A DNA stretch of 64,000 nt, taken from positions 1,761,501-1,825,500 of the forward strand of contig CP133187.1 in assembly GCA_030913685.1 (NCBI GenBank), written 5' to 3'. The DNA comes from Oscillospiraceae bacterium MB24-C1. GTDB taxonomy: Bacteria > Bacillota > Clostridia > Oscillospirales > Ruminococcaceae. The notes beneath the pieces are model-generated. The model did not search any database, was not told the DNA's origin, and saw only the letters and a program-made list of their open reading frames with translations. Every line of letters starts with the position of its first letter. The stretch's first letter is position 1. The position numbers and the translations under genes are program-made. Positions 54,213-63,163 of this stretch are shown here, piece after piece.

Positions 54213-54440
54213 AATGGTAGAGGTGCGGTGTTTAAGAGTATCCCGGCGAAATTGGACGACAGGCCATCGGGAAAAAGGAACCACCGCCGAAGCAAAAAAA
54301 GCATTGTCGGGCTTTTGCGCTGGGGCGCCACAGAATATGGGGCGCACTGTCACGGGTGTGGAGGGCTATCATTTGCTAAACGGGGGTTTAATTTTCCCCC
54401 TTTTTGCAACGCAGCATGCCATCCGGTGTGCTGCGTTTTT
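54213..54440 (+). promoter_or_regulatory. Lysine riboswitch (L-box) with two terminators
   Basis: Conserved lysine-aptamer blocks appear in order: AGAGGTGCGGTG then AAGAGTA (54219-54240), GGGAAAAAGG, CACCGCCGAAGC, GGGCTTTTGCGCTGGGGCG, CACTGTCACGGG and GAGGGCTATCATT. P1 forms between AATGGTAG (54213-54220) and CTATCATT (54366-54373). The expression platform has a GGGGG/CCCCC hairpin plus T5 (54382-54405) and a second hairpin AACGCAGCA/TGCTGCGTT plus T (54408-54440). Lysine binding should end transcription before the transporter gene. Confidence 0.93.
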
Positions 54441-54490
54441 ATTTTGATGCAAATCATTTTAGCCAAAAAACAGAAAAGGAAGTGCATATT

Positions 54491-56011
54491 ATGGAAGCAG
54501 TCTCGGTTGGTTGGTTATCAATTCTCCCGCCCATTATCGCAATTGGGCTTGCGCTTATCACAAAAGAGGTTATCTCCTCGCTCCTGATTGGTATTCTTTC
54601 GGGCACACTGATCTATACGGCCTCAATAGGCGGCAATCTGGTGGTGGACACCCTTAAAAATACCTTCACCCTGATGGGCAACCGCTTTGATCTGAATATT
54701 ATTCTGTTTCTTGCGCTGGTCGGCGCATTGGTCACGCTGATTACCATGGCGGGCGGCTCTCGCTCTTACGGGGCGCTGATGAACAAAAAACTCAAGAGTA
54801 AGGGGAGCGCTATGCTGGCCACTGGCGGCCTTGGCGCGCTCATTTTCATCGACGACTACTGCAACTGCCTCACAGTGGGCACCGTCATGAGACCGGTTAC
54901 TGACCGGTTTCAAATGTCACGCGCAAAGCTCGCATACATAATCGACGCGACCGCGGCACCAGTCTGCATTATCGCACCGATTTCAAGTTGGGGTGCCGCC
55001 GTTATATCTTCGCTCCCTGAAGAAAGCCATATCTTTGACAGTGGCATTCACGCGATGGTTTCGACCATTCCGTTTAACCTCTATGCTCTTTTGTCCATCT
55101 TGATGTTGATTGCACTTTCAATCACCAATCTCGATTTTGGCCCGATGGCAAAGGCAGAGGCCAGGGCAAAGAAGGGCGATCTTGGCGCAATAGACGTCTC
55201 CCTGGGCGAGGGTACCAAAATTTCGGAAAGGGGAAATATCTGGGATTTGATTCTCCCCGTTATCGTGTTAATCGTGGTTTCTGGCCTAGCCATGCTAGAA
55301 AACGGTGGTTATTTTGAGGGTGGCATGACGCTTGCCGAAGCATTCGGCAACTGCTCCTCCGGCCCCGCACTGGTACTCGGCTCCTTTGTGGCACTTGTCT
55401 GGGCGTTTGTTCAGTTTGTACCACGTAAACTGATGACCGCTCGAGAGTTTATGGGTGGCATCACCGAAGGCATTAAGTCCATGGTTCCAGCCGATATCAT
55501 TCTTGTGCTTGCATGGACCATTTCTGGCGTCTGCCGCGACTTGCTGATGACCGGTGACTTTGTCGGGCTGGTCGTTCAAGAGAGCAATATTCCCATTGCT
55601 ATTCTTCCTGCCATCACCTTCGCTATTGCTGCGGCACTCTCTTTCTCAATGGGCACTTCGTGGGGCACCTTCGGCATCCTGATTCCGATTGTATTTGCCA
55701 TCTGCGAGGCGGTTGCGCCGTCGCTTATCATCCCCGTTCTGGCTGCTTCACTGGCAGGTTCGGTGTTTGGTGACCATTGCTCGCCAATTTCGGACACTAC
55801 AATCATGGCGTCTGCGGGGGCCGGCTGCGATCATATCGAGCATGTCTCCACCCAGATTCCCTATTGTCTCTTAGTGGCGGCTTGTTGCTTTGTCGGATAT
55901 CTGGTAGCTGGCTTTAGTAACGGCAATCTGTTGCTCACGCTGGGCGTTTCAATTTTGATGTTGTTTGGCCTGTTGGTGATATTACATTTCAAATTCGGTT
56001 CTGCTGAATAG
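54491..56011 (+). CDS. lysW: NhaC-family transporter, predicted lysine transporter LysW
   Basis: 506 aa from ATG 54491 (AAGGAAG site). About 11-12 membrane segments of the NhaC antiporter superfamily: LALITKEVISSLLIGILSGT, ALMNKKLKSKGSAMLATG, FIDDYCNCLTVGTVMRPVTD, SWGAAVISSLPEE, SMGTSWGTFGILIPI, GSVFGDHCSPISDTTIMAS. Although NhaC proteins are named Na+/H+ antiporters, the lysine riboswitch in front and the known L-box-controlled LysW group point to lysine import. Ends with its own terminator. Confidence 0.88.
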   Translation: MEAVSVGWLSILPPIIAIGLALITKEVISSLLIGILSGTLIYTASIGGNLVVDTLKNTFTLMGNRFDLNIILFLALVGALVTLITMAGGSRSYGALMNKKLKSKGSAMLATGGLGALIFIDDYCNCLTVGTVMRPVTDRFQMSRAKLAYIIDATAAPVCIIAPISSWGAAVISSLPEESHIFDSGIHAMVSTIPFNLYALLSILMLIALSITNLDFGPMAKAEARAKKGDLGAIDVSLGEGTKISERGNIWDLILPVIVLIVVSGLAMLENGGYFEGGMTLAEAFGNCSSGPALVLGSFVALVWAFVQFVPRKLMTAREFMGGITEGIKSMVPADIILVLAWTISGVCRDLLMTGDFVGLVVQESNIPIAILPAITFAIAAALSFSMGTSWGTFGILIPIVFAICEAVAPSLIIPVLAASLAGSVFGDHCSPISDTTIMASAGAGCDHIEHVSTQIPYCLLVAACCFVGYLVAGFSNGNLLLTLGVSILMLFGLLVILHFKFGSAE

Positions 56012-56020
56012 AACATAGCT

Positions 56021-56058
56021 AAAAGCAGCGCGCTACGTTAGGTAGTGCGCTGTTTTTG
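56021..56058 (+). terminator. Terminator after lysW
   Basis: AAAAGCAGCGCGCTAC (56021-56036) pairs with GTAGTGCGCTGTTTTT (56042-56057). Confidence 0.85.
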
Positions 56059-56134
56059 AAGATTCTGCAATATTTTCCTGCCAATATGCTACCATATAAA
56101 CAGTAAGTCTCAAGGTAGTAGGGGGTATGACAGC

Positions 56135-56986
56135 ATGAGAAAAACAGATGATTTGAGAACCATCAAGCGCTCGGTACTGCGAAAGCGGCTTGGAGAATGT
56201 TATTATTCGTTTTTGCGCTACCTGCTATGGCTTTCACCAAAATATCGTTTTGCAAAAAAGCGGAAAACAGATTTATGGTTACCTTATGCGCATACTAAAC
56301 ACCAAACAATACTGTTACGCCAATTACAAGGGGTCGACATGCAGCTCCAACACAATAAGATTATAAATTTGCGGCTGGCTACAAAACTGCTTGACGGCGT
56401 TCTTGTGTATCCCGGAGAAACCTTTAGCTACTGGCGACTGATTGGTAAGCCGACGCGAGCCAAGGGATATGTAGACGGCATGGTTCTATCCTGCGGTAAG
56501 ATCATGGCCGGGGTGGGGGGCGGACTATGCCAGCTCTCAAACCTGCTTTACTGGATTACGCTGCACACACCCCTTACCATTGTTGAACGGCACCGTCACG
56601 GGTATGACGTTTTTCCAGACGCCAACCGCACCCAACCGTTTGGCAGTGGCGCAACCTGTTTTTATCCCCACGGTGATTTGATGATAACCAATTACACCAG
56701 TGATATATTCCAGCTGTCGGTTACTGTCGATGAGGAGTTTTTACACGCAGCGTGGTACTCGAACGAGCGGCCGGTTTGTTGCTATGAAATTATTGAAAAA
56801 GACCCCCTCATGAAAAGCGAGTGGTGGGGCGGATTCAGCCGTCACAATGCACTTTACCGCCGCAGCTTTGATTTAAACGGTATTTTTCTGAGTGAAGAGT
56901 TCCTTGTTGAAAACCATGCTATGATGATGTATGAGCCGTTTCTGGCTGAAAACAGCACATCTGATGGAAAGCCATATATTAAATGA
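56135..56986 (+). CDS. VanW-family protein
   Basis: 283 aa. The VanW domain spans about residues 60-200: NLRLATKLLDGVLVYPGETF, SYWRLIGKPTRAKGY, and GGGLCQLSNLLYWITLH; then ERHRHGYDVFPD and GSGATCFYPHGDL. There is no signal peptide or clear membrane helix. VanW occurs in some vancomycin-resistance clusters, but its role is unknown and no van genes are near. Single gene with terminator. Confidence 0.9.
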   Translation: MRKTDDLRTIKRSVLRKRLGECYYSFLRYLLWLSPKYRFAKKRKTDLWLPYAHTKHQTILLRQLQGVDMQLQHNKIINLRLATKLLDGVLVYPGETFSYWRLIGKPTRAKGYVDGMVLSCGKIMAGVGGGLCQLSNLLYWITLHTPLTIVERHRHGYDVFPDANRTQPFGSGATCFYPHGDLMITNYTSDIFQLSVTVDEEFLHAAWYSNERPVCCYEIIEKDPLMKSEWWGGFSRHNALYRRSFDLNGIFLSEEFLVENHAMMMYEPFLAENSTSDGKPYIK

Positions 56987-56992
56987 CGCGAC

Positions 56993-57025
56993 AAAGAGGG
57001 CGGAGGATATGCCTCCGCCCTCTTT
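56993..57025 (+). terminator. Terminator after the VanW gene
   Basis: AAAGAGGGCGGAGG pairs with CCTCCGCCCTCTTT around a 5-base loop. Confidence 0.85.
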
Positions 57026-57117
57026 ATCATACAGCCATAAATAGCGGCTTTTTAAATTACAACCAAAGAAAGCCACCTCAACAGCCTCCAACAGTAGATC
57101 TCGGCAACAAACTGTTT

Positions 57118-58086
57118 TTAAAGCTTTCTGTAGCCGGTCTTGGCATCAACGAGGTTTTTCAAAGGTTTCTCCTGAATGAAAGCGGTGAGATTTTCCGCAA
57201 ATAGTCCAATCAGCCTGTTGTGGGTCTCCGGCAATGAAAAGCCTCCCGAGACATGCGGCGTTATGATAAGATTTTCTGTCTGCCAAAGGCGACTTTCGGC
57301 AGGCAGCGGTTCAGGAACCGTCACGTCCAGCGCGGCGCCCGACAGCTTGCCGGCATCCAGTGCATCGCAAAGTGCGTCGGCATCCACTGCACTACCACGG
57401 CCAATGTTGATGAGTACTGCTCCGGGCTTCATTTTTGCGATGCGCTCAGCATTCATTAAGCCTTGTGTTTGCGCTGTCTGGGGCAAGCAGAGCGCCACCG
57501 TATCAGCTAAGGGCAACAGTTCGTCTATTTTGTCCGAGAGATAAAGCTCGTCCACAAAGTCAGGTTTATCAAGACCAGAGCGGCGTACACCGATCACTTT
57601 TGCGTTAAACGCCTTGACACGTTTGGCAAATTCGCTGCCGATATCGCCCAGGCCAATAACCAGCACGGTAGAATTCCAAATAGAGCGCACTTCGCCAAGA
57701 TTTCCCCAAAGATTTTTGCGTTGTTGATCTCGGTAAAGATGTAGCTTTTTGTTAAGCGACAGTAGTACACTTACCATATATTCCGAAATGGCCAAGCCAT
57801 AGGAGCCAGTGGCGTTGGCCAAAAATACCTCCTGAGACAGCACACCTTCAGCGGCGTAGCTATCCGAACCGGCAGAGCCTAGCTGCAATAACCGGAGAGA
57901 CTGAGCATTTTTTAGACTATCAATGGGCGGGTTGCCTAAAATAACTTCGGCGGAGGCCAACTGCTGCTCACTGATCTCGCCAGGCTCACAGTAAACGAAT
58001 TTCGCGCTTGGGGCACAGCGTTCAAGCAGTACTCGCTGTTTGGTATTTACAGAAACCAGGACTAAAATATTTGCAACGTTGCGCAT
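57118..58086 (-). CDS. D-isomer-specific 2-hydroxyacid dehydrogenase
   Basis: 322 aa. Rossmann motif VIGLGDIGSEFAKR at about 141-154; catalytic Arg in NIGRGSAVD, Glu in VTVPEPLP, and His in ITPHVSGG. NAD(P)-dependent reduction of a 2-keto acid or the reverse. GGAGGA precedes ATG 58086. It follows leuB on the same strand but a terminator intervenes. It does not look closely like the Acidaminococcus 2-hydroxyglutarate dehydrogenase; a ketoisocaproate or other keto-acid reductase is possible given the leu neighbours, but unproven. Confidence 0.85.
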   Translation of the reverse strand: MRNVANILVLVSVNTKQRVLLERCAPSAKFVYCEPGEISEQQLASAEVILGNPPIDSLKNAQSLRLLQLGSAGSDSYAAEGVLSQEVFLANATGSYGLAISEYMVSVLLSLNKKLHLYRDQQRKNLWGNLGEVRSIWNSTVLVIGLGDIGSEFAKRVKAFNAKVIGVRRSGLDKPDFVDELYLSDKIDELLPLADTVALCLPQTAQTQGLMNAERIAKMKPGAVLINIGRGSAVDADALCDALDAGKLSGAALDVTVPEPLPAESRLWQTENLIITPHVSGGFSLPETHNRLIGLFAENLTAFIQEKPLKNLVDAKTGYRKL

Positions 58087-58118
58087 GAGCTCATTCCTCC
58101 AAAATATATGTTAAAAGC

Positions 58119-58152
58119 GGGGAAGATGGTTGCGCAGACAACCTTCTTCCCC
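58119..58152 (-). terminator. Terminator of leuCDB
   Basis: 14-base arms (58119-58132 and 58139-58152) with one mismatch; the minus strand continues with GCTTTTAAC. Confidence 0.75.
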
Positions 58153-58179
58153 ATAGTTTACCACTAAATTTTCTCTAAA

Positions 58180-59259
58180 TCAAATTGCAATTTCAGCGGC
58201 AATATATTTACCCATCTCATTGCAGCCGATCTTTCTGCCGCCCTCAGACATAATATCCGCCGTGCGCAAGCCCTTATCGAGAACGCTTTCAACAGCAGCT
58301 TCAATGGCATCAGCCTCTTTATTCATGTCAAAGGAATATCGTAGCAACATCGCTGCCGAGAGAATTGTACCGATGGGGTTTGCAATATCCTTTCCCGCAA
58401 TATCCGGGGCCGAACCGTGAATCGGCTCATAGACGCCAAACGAATCGGAACGCAGGCTGGCCGAGGGCATCATGCCGATAGAACCGACAATCTGACTGGC
58501 CTCATCCGAAAGAATATCTCCGAACATATTTTCGGTGACGATGACGTCAAACTGTGCCGGATCGCGCACCAGCTGCATGGCGGCGTTATCCACCAGAATA
58601 TCGGAAAGCGCCACATCCTCATATTCCGCAGCAATGGCGTGCACACGTTCTTTCCAAAGGCGCGAGGAATCAAGCACGTTGGATTTTTCGACCGATGCCA
58701 GCTTTTTACCACGCTTTCTTGCCGCTTCAAATCCCACGCGCAGAATGCGGTCGATCTCCTGTTCGGAATAAACCAGCACATCGCGCGCGACGCGCTGTCC
58801 ATTTTCAACTGTTGTCTCGTGTGCGCCGAAATAAATACCGCCTGTCAGCTCACGTACAATCATGATGTCGATACCCTGCGCGACAATCTCGGTTTTAAGC
58901 GGGCAGGCATACGCTAATTGCGCATGCAACTTGGCCGGTCGCAGATTGGCGAAAAGACCTAACGCCGCGCGCATCTGCAACAGTCCCCTCTCGGGGCGAA
59001 TTTCCTTGGGGACGCCCTCCCATTTTGGGCCGCCAACAGATCCGAGCAGGATGGCATCAGCGCTTTCACAGCTTTCACGAGTTGCAGCCGGAAATGGCTC
59101 ACCGTGGCGGTCTATGGCACAGCCACCAAAATCGGCAAAGGCGAATTCAAACGTATGTCCGAATTTTTTTGCAACGGCCTGCAGCGCCAGCACGCCCTGT
59201 GCCGTAATCTCAGGGCCGATGCCGTCGCCCTGTAAAACAGTGATCTTTTTCACAGCCAT
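58180..59259 (-). CDS. leuB: 3-Isopropylmalate dehydrogenase
   Basis: 359 aa. Motifs: [76 protein letters not shown] and [19 protein letters not shown]. Oxidises and decarboxylates 3-isopropylmalate in leucine synthesis, using NAD+ and Mg2+. Its ATG directly follows the leuD stop. Confidence 0.96.
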   Translation of the reverse strand: MAVKKITVLQGDGIGPEITAQGVLALQAVAKKFGHTFEFAFADFGGCAIDRHGEPFPAATRESCESADAILLGSVGGPKWEGVPKEIRPERGLLQMRAALGLFANLRPAKLHAQLAYACPLKTEIVAQGIDIMIVRELTGGIYFGAHETTVENGQRVARDVLVYSEQEIDRILRVGFEAARKRGKKLASVEKSNVLDSSRLWKERVHAIAAEYEDVALSDILVDNAAMQLVRDPAQFDVIVTENMFGDILSDEASQIVGSIGMMPSASLRSDSFGVYEPIHGSAPDIAGKDIANPIGTILSAAMLLRYSFDMNKEADAIEAAVESVLDKGLRTADIMSEGGRKIGCNEMGKYIAAEIAI

Positions 59260-59754
59260 TCAGTTGCCCTCCTGTACCGCAATCGCGCTCATCAGGCCGT
59301 TTTGGTTGATAATATCCTTGATAAACTGGGGGAAGGGCTCAGCCTGATACTGTTCATTCCGGGTGATATTGGTGATGACGCCGGTGTCGAAGTCGATAGC
59401 AACCTCGTCTCCGGCCTGAATCTTGTCGGACGCCTCTTCACACTCGAGGATAGCGAGGCCGATGTTGATAGCGTTACGGTAAAAGATGCGGGCAAAGGTC
59501 TTGGCGATAACGCAGGAAATACCAGAGGCCTTAATCGCGATGGGTGCATGCTCACGCGAAGAACCGCAGCCAAAATTGTACCCACCAACTATAATATCGT
59601 TGGGCTTGACCTTTTTAATAAACTCAAGGTCAATGTCTTCCATGCAATGGGCAGCCAGCTCCTGATGATTAGGTGTATTGAGGTAACGGGCCGGAATGAT
59701 GACGTCGGTATCGATGTTGTCGCCGTATTTATGTGCAAAACCTTTTGTATTCAT
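59260..59754 (-). CDS. leuD: 3-Isopropylmalate dehydratase small subunit
   Basis: 164 aa swivelling domain of the aconitase family: [52 protein letters not shown]. The short archaeal/clostridial form. 14 bases after leuC. Confidence 0.95.
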   Translation of the reverse strand: MNTKGFAHKYGDNIDTDVIIPARYLNTPNHQELAAHCMEDIDLEFIKKVKPNDIIVGGYNFGCGSSREHAPIAIKASGISCVIAKTFARIFYRNAINIGLAILECEEASDKIQAGDEVAIDFDTGVITNITRNEQYQAEPFPQFIKDIINQNGLMSAIAVQEGN

Positions 59755-59768
59755 GGCAATCTCTCCTT

Positions 59769-61028
59769 TTAAAGCTTGTTGGGGTCGGCAATTTTGCCCA
59801 TAACAGCCGAAGCGGCTGCGACCTCGGGACTGGCGAGATAAACCTCGCTCTTCGGGTGACCCATGCGGCCGACGAAATTGCGGTTGGTGGTGGAAACACA
59901 GCGCTCACCCTCAGCAAGAATACCCATGTAACCCCCGAGGCAGGGTCCGCAAGTGGGGGTGGAAATGACACACCCTGCATCGAGGAAGATGTCGGAATAG
60001 CCCAGTTTCATGCACTCACGATAAATCTGCATGGTAGCGGGAATGATAATGGTTCGACAGTCCTTGGCAACATGGCGGCCTTTGAGAATTTTGGCGGCCG
60101 CGGCCATATCTGAGATACGACCATTTGTGCAGGAACCGATGACGACCTGATCAATTTTGACATCGCCGACCTCGCCGATGGTGCGAGTATTCTCGGGTAG
60201 GTGCGGAAAGGCGACCGTCGATTTGATGCTAGAGAGGTCGATGTCATAAACTGCGTCGTACTGCGCGTCGGGGTCGGGTGCATAAGTTTTAAAGGGACGG
60301 TTTACTCTTGCGTTGACATACTCAAGCGTCACGCCATCCACCTCGAAGATGCCGTTTTTTCCACCTGCTTCAATCGCCATGTTTGCAATACACAAACGGT
60401 CGTCGATGGTGAGGTTTTTAAGGCCTTCGCCGCCGAACTCCATCGACTTATACAGTGCGCCGTCCACACCGATCATTCCGATGATATGCAGAATCACGTC
60501 CTTGCCGCTGACGTTTTCCGAAAGCTTTCCGATCAGGTTAAAGCGTAGCGCCGAGGGCACCTTAAACCACGCTTCTCCAGTTGCCATACCCGCAGCCATA
60601 TCGGTGGATCCTACGCCGGTGGAAAATGCGCCGAGCGCACCATAGGTGCAGGTATGCGAGTCGGCGCCGATGCAGGTCTCACCCGGGGCGATTAGACCCT
60701 TTTCGGGCAGTAGCGCATGTTCAACGCCCATATCGCCAACGTCGAAGAAATTTTTGACTTTATGCTGGCGGGCAAAACTCCGACAGGTTTTTGCCTGTTC
60801 TGCCGCTTTAATATCCTTGTTGGGAATAAAGTGATCGAGTACTATAGAGATTTTATTTACATCAAAAACCGAATTAAATCCTGCTTTATTAAATTCGTTG
60901 ACTGCAACCGGAGTTGTAATGTCGTTGCCGAGCACCATATCCAGCTTGGCGCGTATTAGTTGTCCGGCCTTTACCGAGTCCAGCCCTGCGTGGGCGGCGA
61001 GAATCTTTTGCGTCATTGTCATGCCCAT
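59769..61028 (-). CDS. leuC: 3-Isopropylmalate dehydratase large subunit
   Basis: 419 aa from ATG 61028 (TAGGAGGA site; an in-frame ATG 30 bases earlier overlaps that site). [4Fe-4S] cluster ligands in VIGSCTNGR and TCGPCLGGY, plus [16 protein letters not shown]. HAco-type short LeuC. With LeuD it isomerises 2-isopropylmalate to 3-isopropylmalate. First gene after the leucine T-box leader. Confidence 0.96.
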   Translation of the reverse strand: MGMTMTQKILAAHAGLDSVKAGQLIRAKLDMVLGNDITTPVAVNEFNKAGFNSVFDVNKISIVLDHFIPNKDIKAAEQAKTCRSFARQHKVKNFFDVGDMGVEHALLPEKGLIAPGETCIGADSHTCTYGALGAFSTGVGSTDMAAGMATGEAWFKVPSALRFNLIGKLSENVSGKDVILHIIGMIGVDGALYKSMEFGGEGLKNLTIDDRLCIANMAIEAGGKNGIFEVDGVTLEYVNARVNRPFKTYAPDPDAQYDAVYDIDLSSIKSTVAFPHLPENTRTIGEVGDVKIDQVVIGSCTNGRISDMAAAAKILKGRHVAKDCRTIIIPATMQIYRECMKLGYSDIFLDAGCVISTPTCGPCLGGYMGILAEGERCVSTTNRNFVGRMGHPKSEVYLASPEVAAASAVMGKIADPNKL

Positions 61029-61199
61029 TGTGTGTTTCCTCCTAAATACGTGTTTCATGATGTTTAACTGAAGAGACGGACGTTTATGGGAGCATTTAAG
61101 CAGCGGCAGGGAAGAGGGGATTCATAAAATCAGCCGCCCCGGACTCTTTCTTTTGCTATGCGTGCATCGGATTTTCCTGCTCGTCTATTTTTAGATAAA

Positions 61200-61510
61200 C
61201 AAAAAAGCCGCAATCATCCTTTGACTTTCAAAGGACGAAAGCAGCAAACCTTTCGCGGTACCACCCTTGTTGATGCGTTACGCACCCGCTCTGCCCAGCA
61301 TCGGCTACACTCTATCAGAGCTTATGCAGCGAATCCGGTCCCATTGGTAACGGGCGGGAATCCCGTCCTTCCTTGCGGTGGAATTCCGCTCAGTCGGCCG
61401 CTCAGGGGTGAGATTGCAGAAGCACAGGCACCGCCTTTCACCAACCGGCGGCTCTCTGAAGCTTGTGTTGGGGTCTGCAAATTCCCCGTCAATGCGATTT
61501 TTAATATAAC
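61200..61510 (-). promoter_or_regulatory. Leucine-specific T-box leader
   Basis: Minus strand. Stem I carries the AGAGAG and GGTGAAA distal motifs and a specifier loop with CTC (61412-61410), a leucine codon followed by A. The 14-base T-box AGGGTGGTACCGCG is at 61267-61254. Downstream, a stem with TCCTTTGA/TCAAAGGA runs into TTTTTT (about 61246-61200), the terminator that uncharged tRNA-Leu would open. It controls leuCDB. Confidence 0.92.
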
Positions 61511-61513
61511 AGC

Positions 61514-61542
61514 ATGATACCGATTTTATAATAGCTTGTCAA
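61514..61542 (-). promoter_or_regulatory. Promoter of the leuCDB T-box transcript
   Basis: Minus strand TTGACA, exactly 17 bases, TATCAT, just upstream of the T-box leader. On the other strand TTGTCA (61536) with TTTATA or TATAAT near 61559-61566 could serve rpoN; the two promoters would overlap back to back. Confidence 0.75.
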
Positions 61543-61768
61543 GACCCGAATAGAATTCTTTATAATCACCCAACAAATCTGCCTGTAAGGCCTATAATTC
61601 ATAGCAAATCACTTGCTTTTTGTTTATTTTTATTATTTTATCTGTTGCAATGGTGCGCCAATGGCGTTGAACTGGAAGAGTTGTCAAATCATATTGCTTG
61701 CAAAACAGAAAAAAATACGTCATAATAAGACTAAAAACGAGCCTATTAATTCAGAAAGGAGAGGGAGC
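61543..61768. other. rpoN upstream region
   Basis: 226 bases, part of the 740-base leuC-rpoN gap whose remainder is the T-box leader and promoter. I see the possible rpoN -10 box and the ribosome site; no gene and no operator that I can support. Confidence 0.5.
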
Positions 61769-63136
61769 ATGTCTGTTACAGGGTTTTTAGGGCAGTATCA
61801 GAAGCAGGAGCTGCGGCAAAATATATCGATGCAGCAGATACAGTATGTCACCCTTCTTCAGATGAATATTCAGGAGCTAAACGAGCGGCTAAATGAGCTT
61901 CAGGTTGAAAATCCGCTCATTGATGTGTTGACCCCCGATCGTAGCTCTACGCAGGAAGAAACAAATCTGTTGGCGACAGCGCAATGGCTTGTATCAAAGC
62001 CTGTATTGCGTCCGGATGAAGACCCCGCCGACTATAACGCCGATCATCGGCAAGAGCCGGCGCTTCAAAGTGATGACCCATATGATCTGCAGGCTTATCT
62101 GAGAAATCAGTTTGATTTTAGCCTGACGCGGGTAGAGCTGTCTATTCTGGAAAAGCTGATTTATTCTCTCGACGAAAACGGCTATCTTGCCATAACTGCC
62201 GAGCAGGCTGCGCAATCCTTCAATGTCGATCTGGTGTTAGCGCAAGAGGCGATCGCTTATCTCAAAACGCTTGATCCGCCTGGTATCGGCGCAAATAATC
62301 TGGCTGAAACGCTGACGATTCAGCTTGACCGGCTCGGCGTTGACGACCCGCTGGCTTATCGTTTGGTCGAGGACTATTTACAGGAGCTGCCGCGTGGGCA
62401 TTTTCAGAAAATTGCCGGCGCGCTTGGCTGTTCGGCGCAAAAGGTGCGCGAACTCTACGAGCTGATCAAAACACTCCAGCCCCGCCCGGCCTACTGTTTT
62501 GGTGACCGTCCGGCGGTCTATATTCTGCCTGATGTCACCGTCACGGAAACGGACGGCGTACTTTCCTGCCAATATAATGATCGCTTCAGCGCCAACATCA
62601 ATATCAACCGCAGCTATCTTTCGCTTTGTGACAAGGGTGACGAGGTTAAGGACTATGTCGAGCGCAAGCTTTCTCAGGCGATGTGGGTGGCAAAAGCGAT
62701 CAAAACTCGGCGTGACACGATCGAACAGATTGCAAACGCCATTGTACGCCGACAAAAGGATTTCTTTTTGCGCGACGGCGATATTCTTCCGTTGCGCTTA
62801 CAGGACATCGCGGGTGAATTGGGTGTGCATGAATCCACCGTCAGTCGATCAGTTAACGGCAAGTATATCGAATGTAAATATGGCGTTTTCCCCTTTAAGC
62901 ATTTCTTTTCGCGTGCGCTGCCCGATGACGCGGGTGGTCAGGGTACGGGCAGCCGTTCGGTCAAGGATCAGATTAAAAGCCTAATAGAAGCCGAAGATCC
63001 ACGCCGCCCCTTATCCGACAGCGCGTTGGTATCACTGCTTGAAAAGGATAGGACGGTCATTGCACGCCGAACGGTAGCAAAATACCGCGAAGAGCTTGGC
63101 ATTCCATCGTCCTCGCTGCGCAGAAAAAACCCATAG
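61769..63136 (+). CDS. rpoN: RNA polymerase sigma-54 factor
   Basis: 455 aa from ATG 61769 (GAAAGGAGAGGG site; the open frame upstream has no site). Region I is Gln/Leu-rich (QKQELRQNISMQQIQYVTLLQMN), then an acidic region II, the core-binding domain, a helix-turn-helix (QDIAGELGVHESTVSRSVN), and the RpoN box ARRTVAKYR at 432-440. It directs transcription from -24/-12 promoters with AAA+ activators. 27 bases before the radical SAM gene. Confidence 0.97.
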   Translation: MSVTGFLGQYQKQELRQNISMQQIQYVTLLQMNIQELNERLNELQVENPLIDVLTPDRSSTQEETNLLATAQWLVSKPVLRPDEDPADYNADHRQEPALQSDDPYDLQAYLRNQFDFSLTRVELSILEKLIYSLDENGYLAITAEQAAQSFNVDLVLAQEAIAYLKTLDPPGIGANNLAETLTIQLDRLGVDDPLAYRLVEDYLQELPRGHFQKIAGALGCSAQKVRELYELIKTLQPRPAYCFGDRPAVYILPDVTVTETDGVLSCQYNDRFSANININRSYLSLCDKGDEVKDYVERKLSQAMWVAKAIKTRRDTIEQIANAIVRRQKDFFLRDGDILPLRLQDIAGELGVHESTVSRSVNGKYIECKYGVFPFKHFFSRALPDDAGGQGTGSRSVKDQIKSLIEAEDPRRPLSDSALVSLLEKDRTVIARRTVAKYREELGIPSSSLRRKNP

Positions 63137-63163
63137 ATTAAGTATAAAAGGAGACTTTTTGAT

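Noticed and set aside
54207-54587. Open frames running through the region upstream of lysW
   Set aside because: The region is a lysine riboswitch; RNA conservation explains it and the frames have no ribosome sites.
57118-58086. 2-hydroxyacid dehydrogenase as the missing 2-hydroxyglutarate dehydrogenase of the hgd pathway
   Set aside because: The general fold fits, but the sequence does not resemble the Acidaminococcus enzyme as I know it and the gene is far from the hgd operon; left as a generic dehydrogenase.
61158-61517. 119-codon + strand frame over the leuC upstream region
   Set aside because: It is the complement of the T-box leader.
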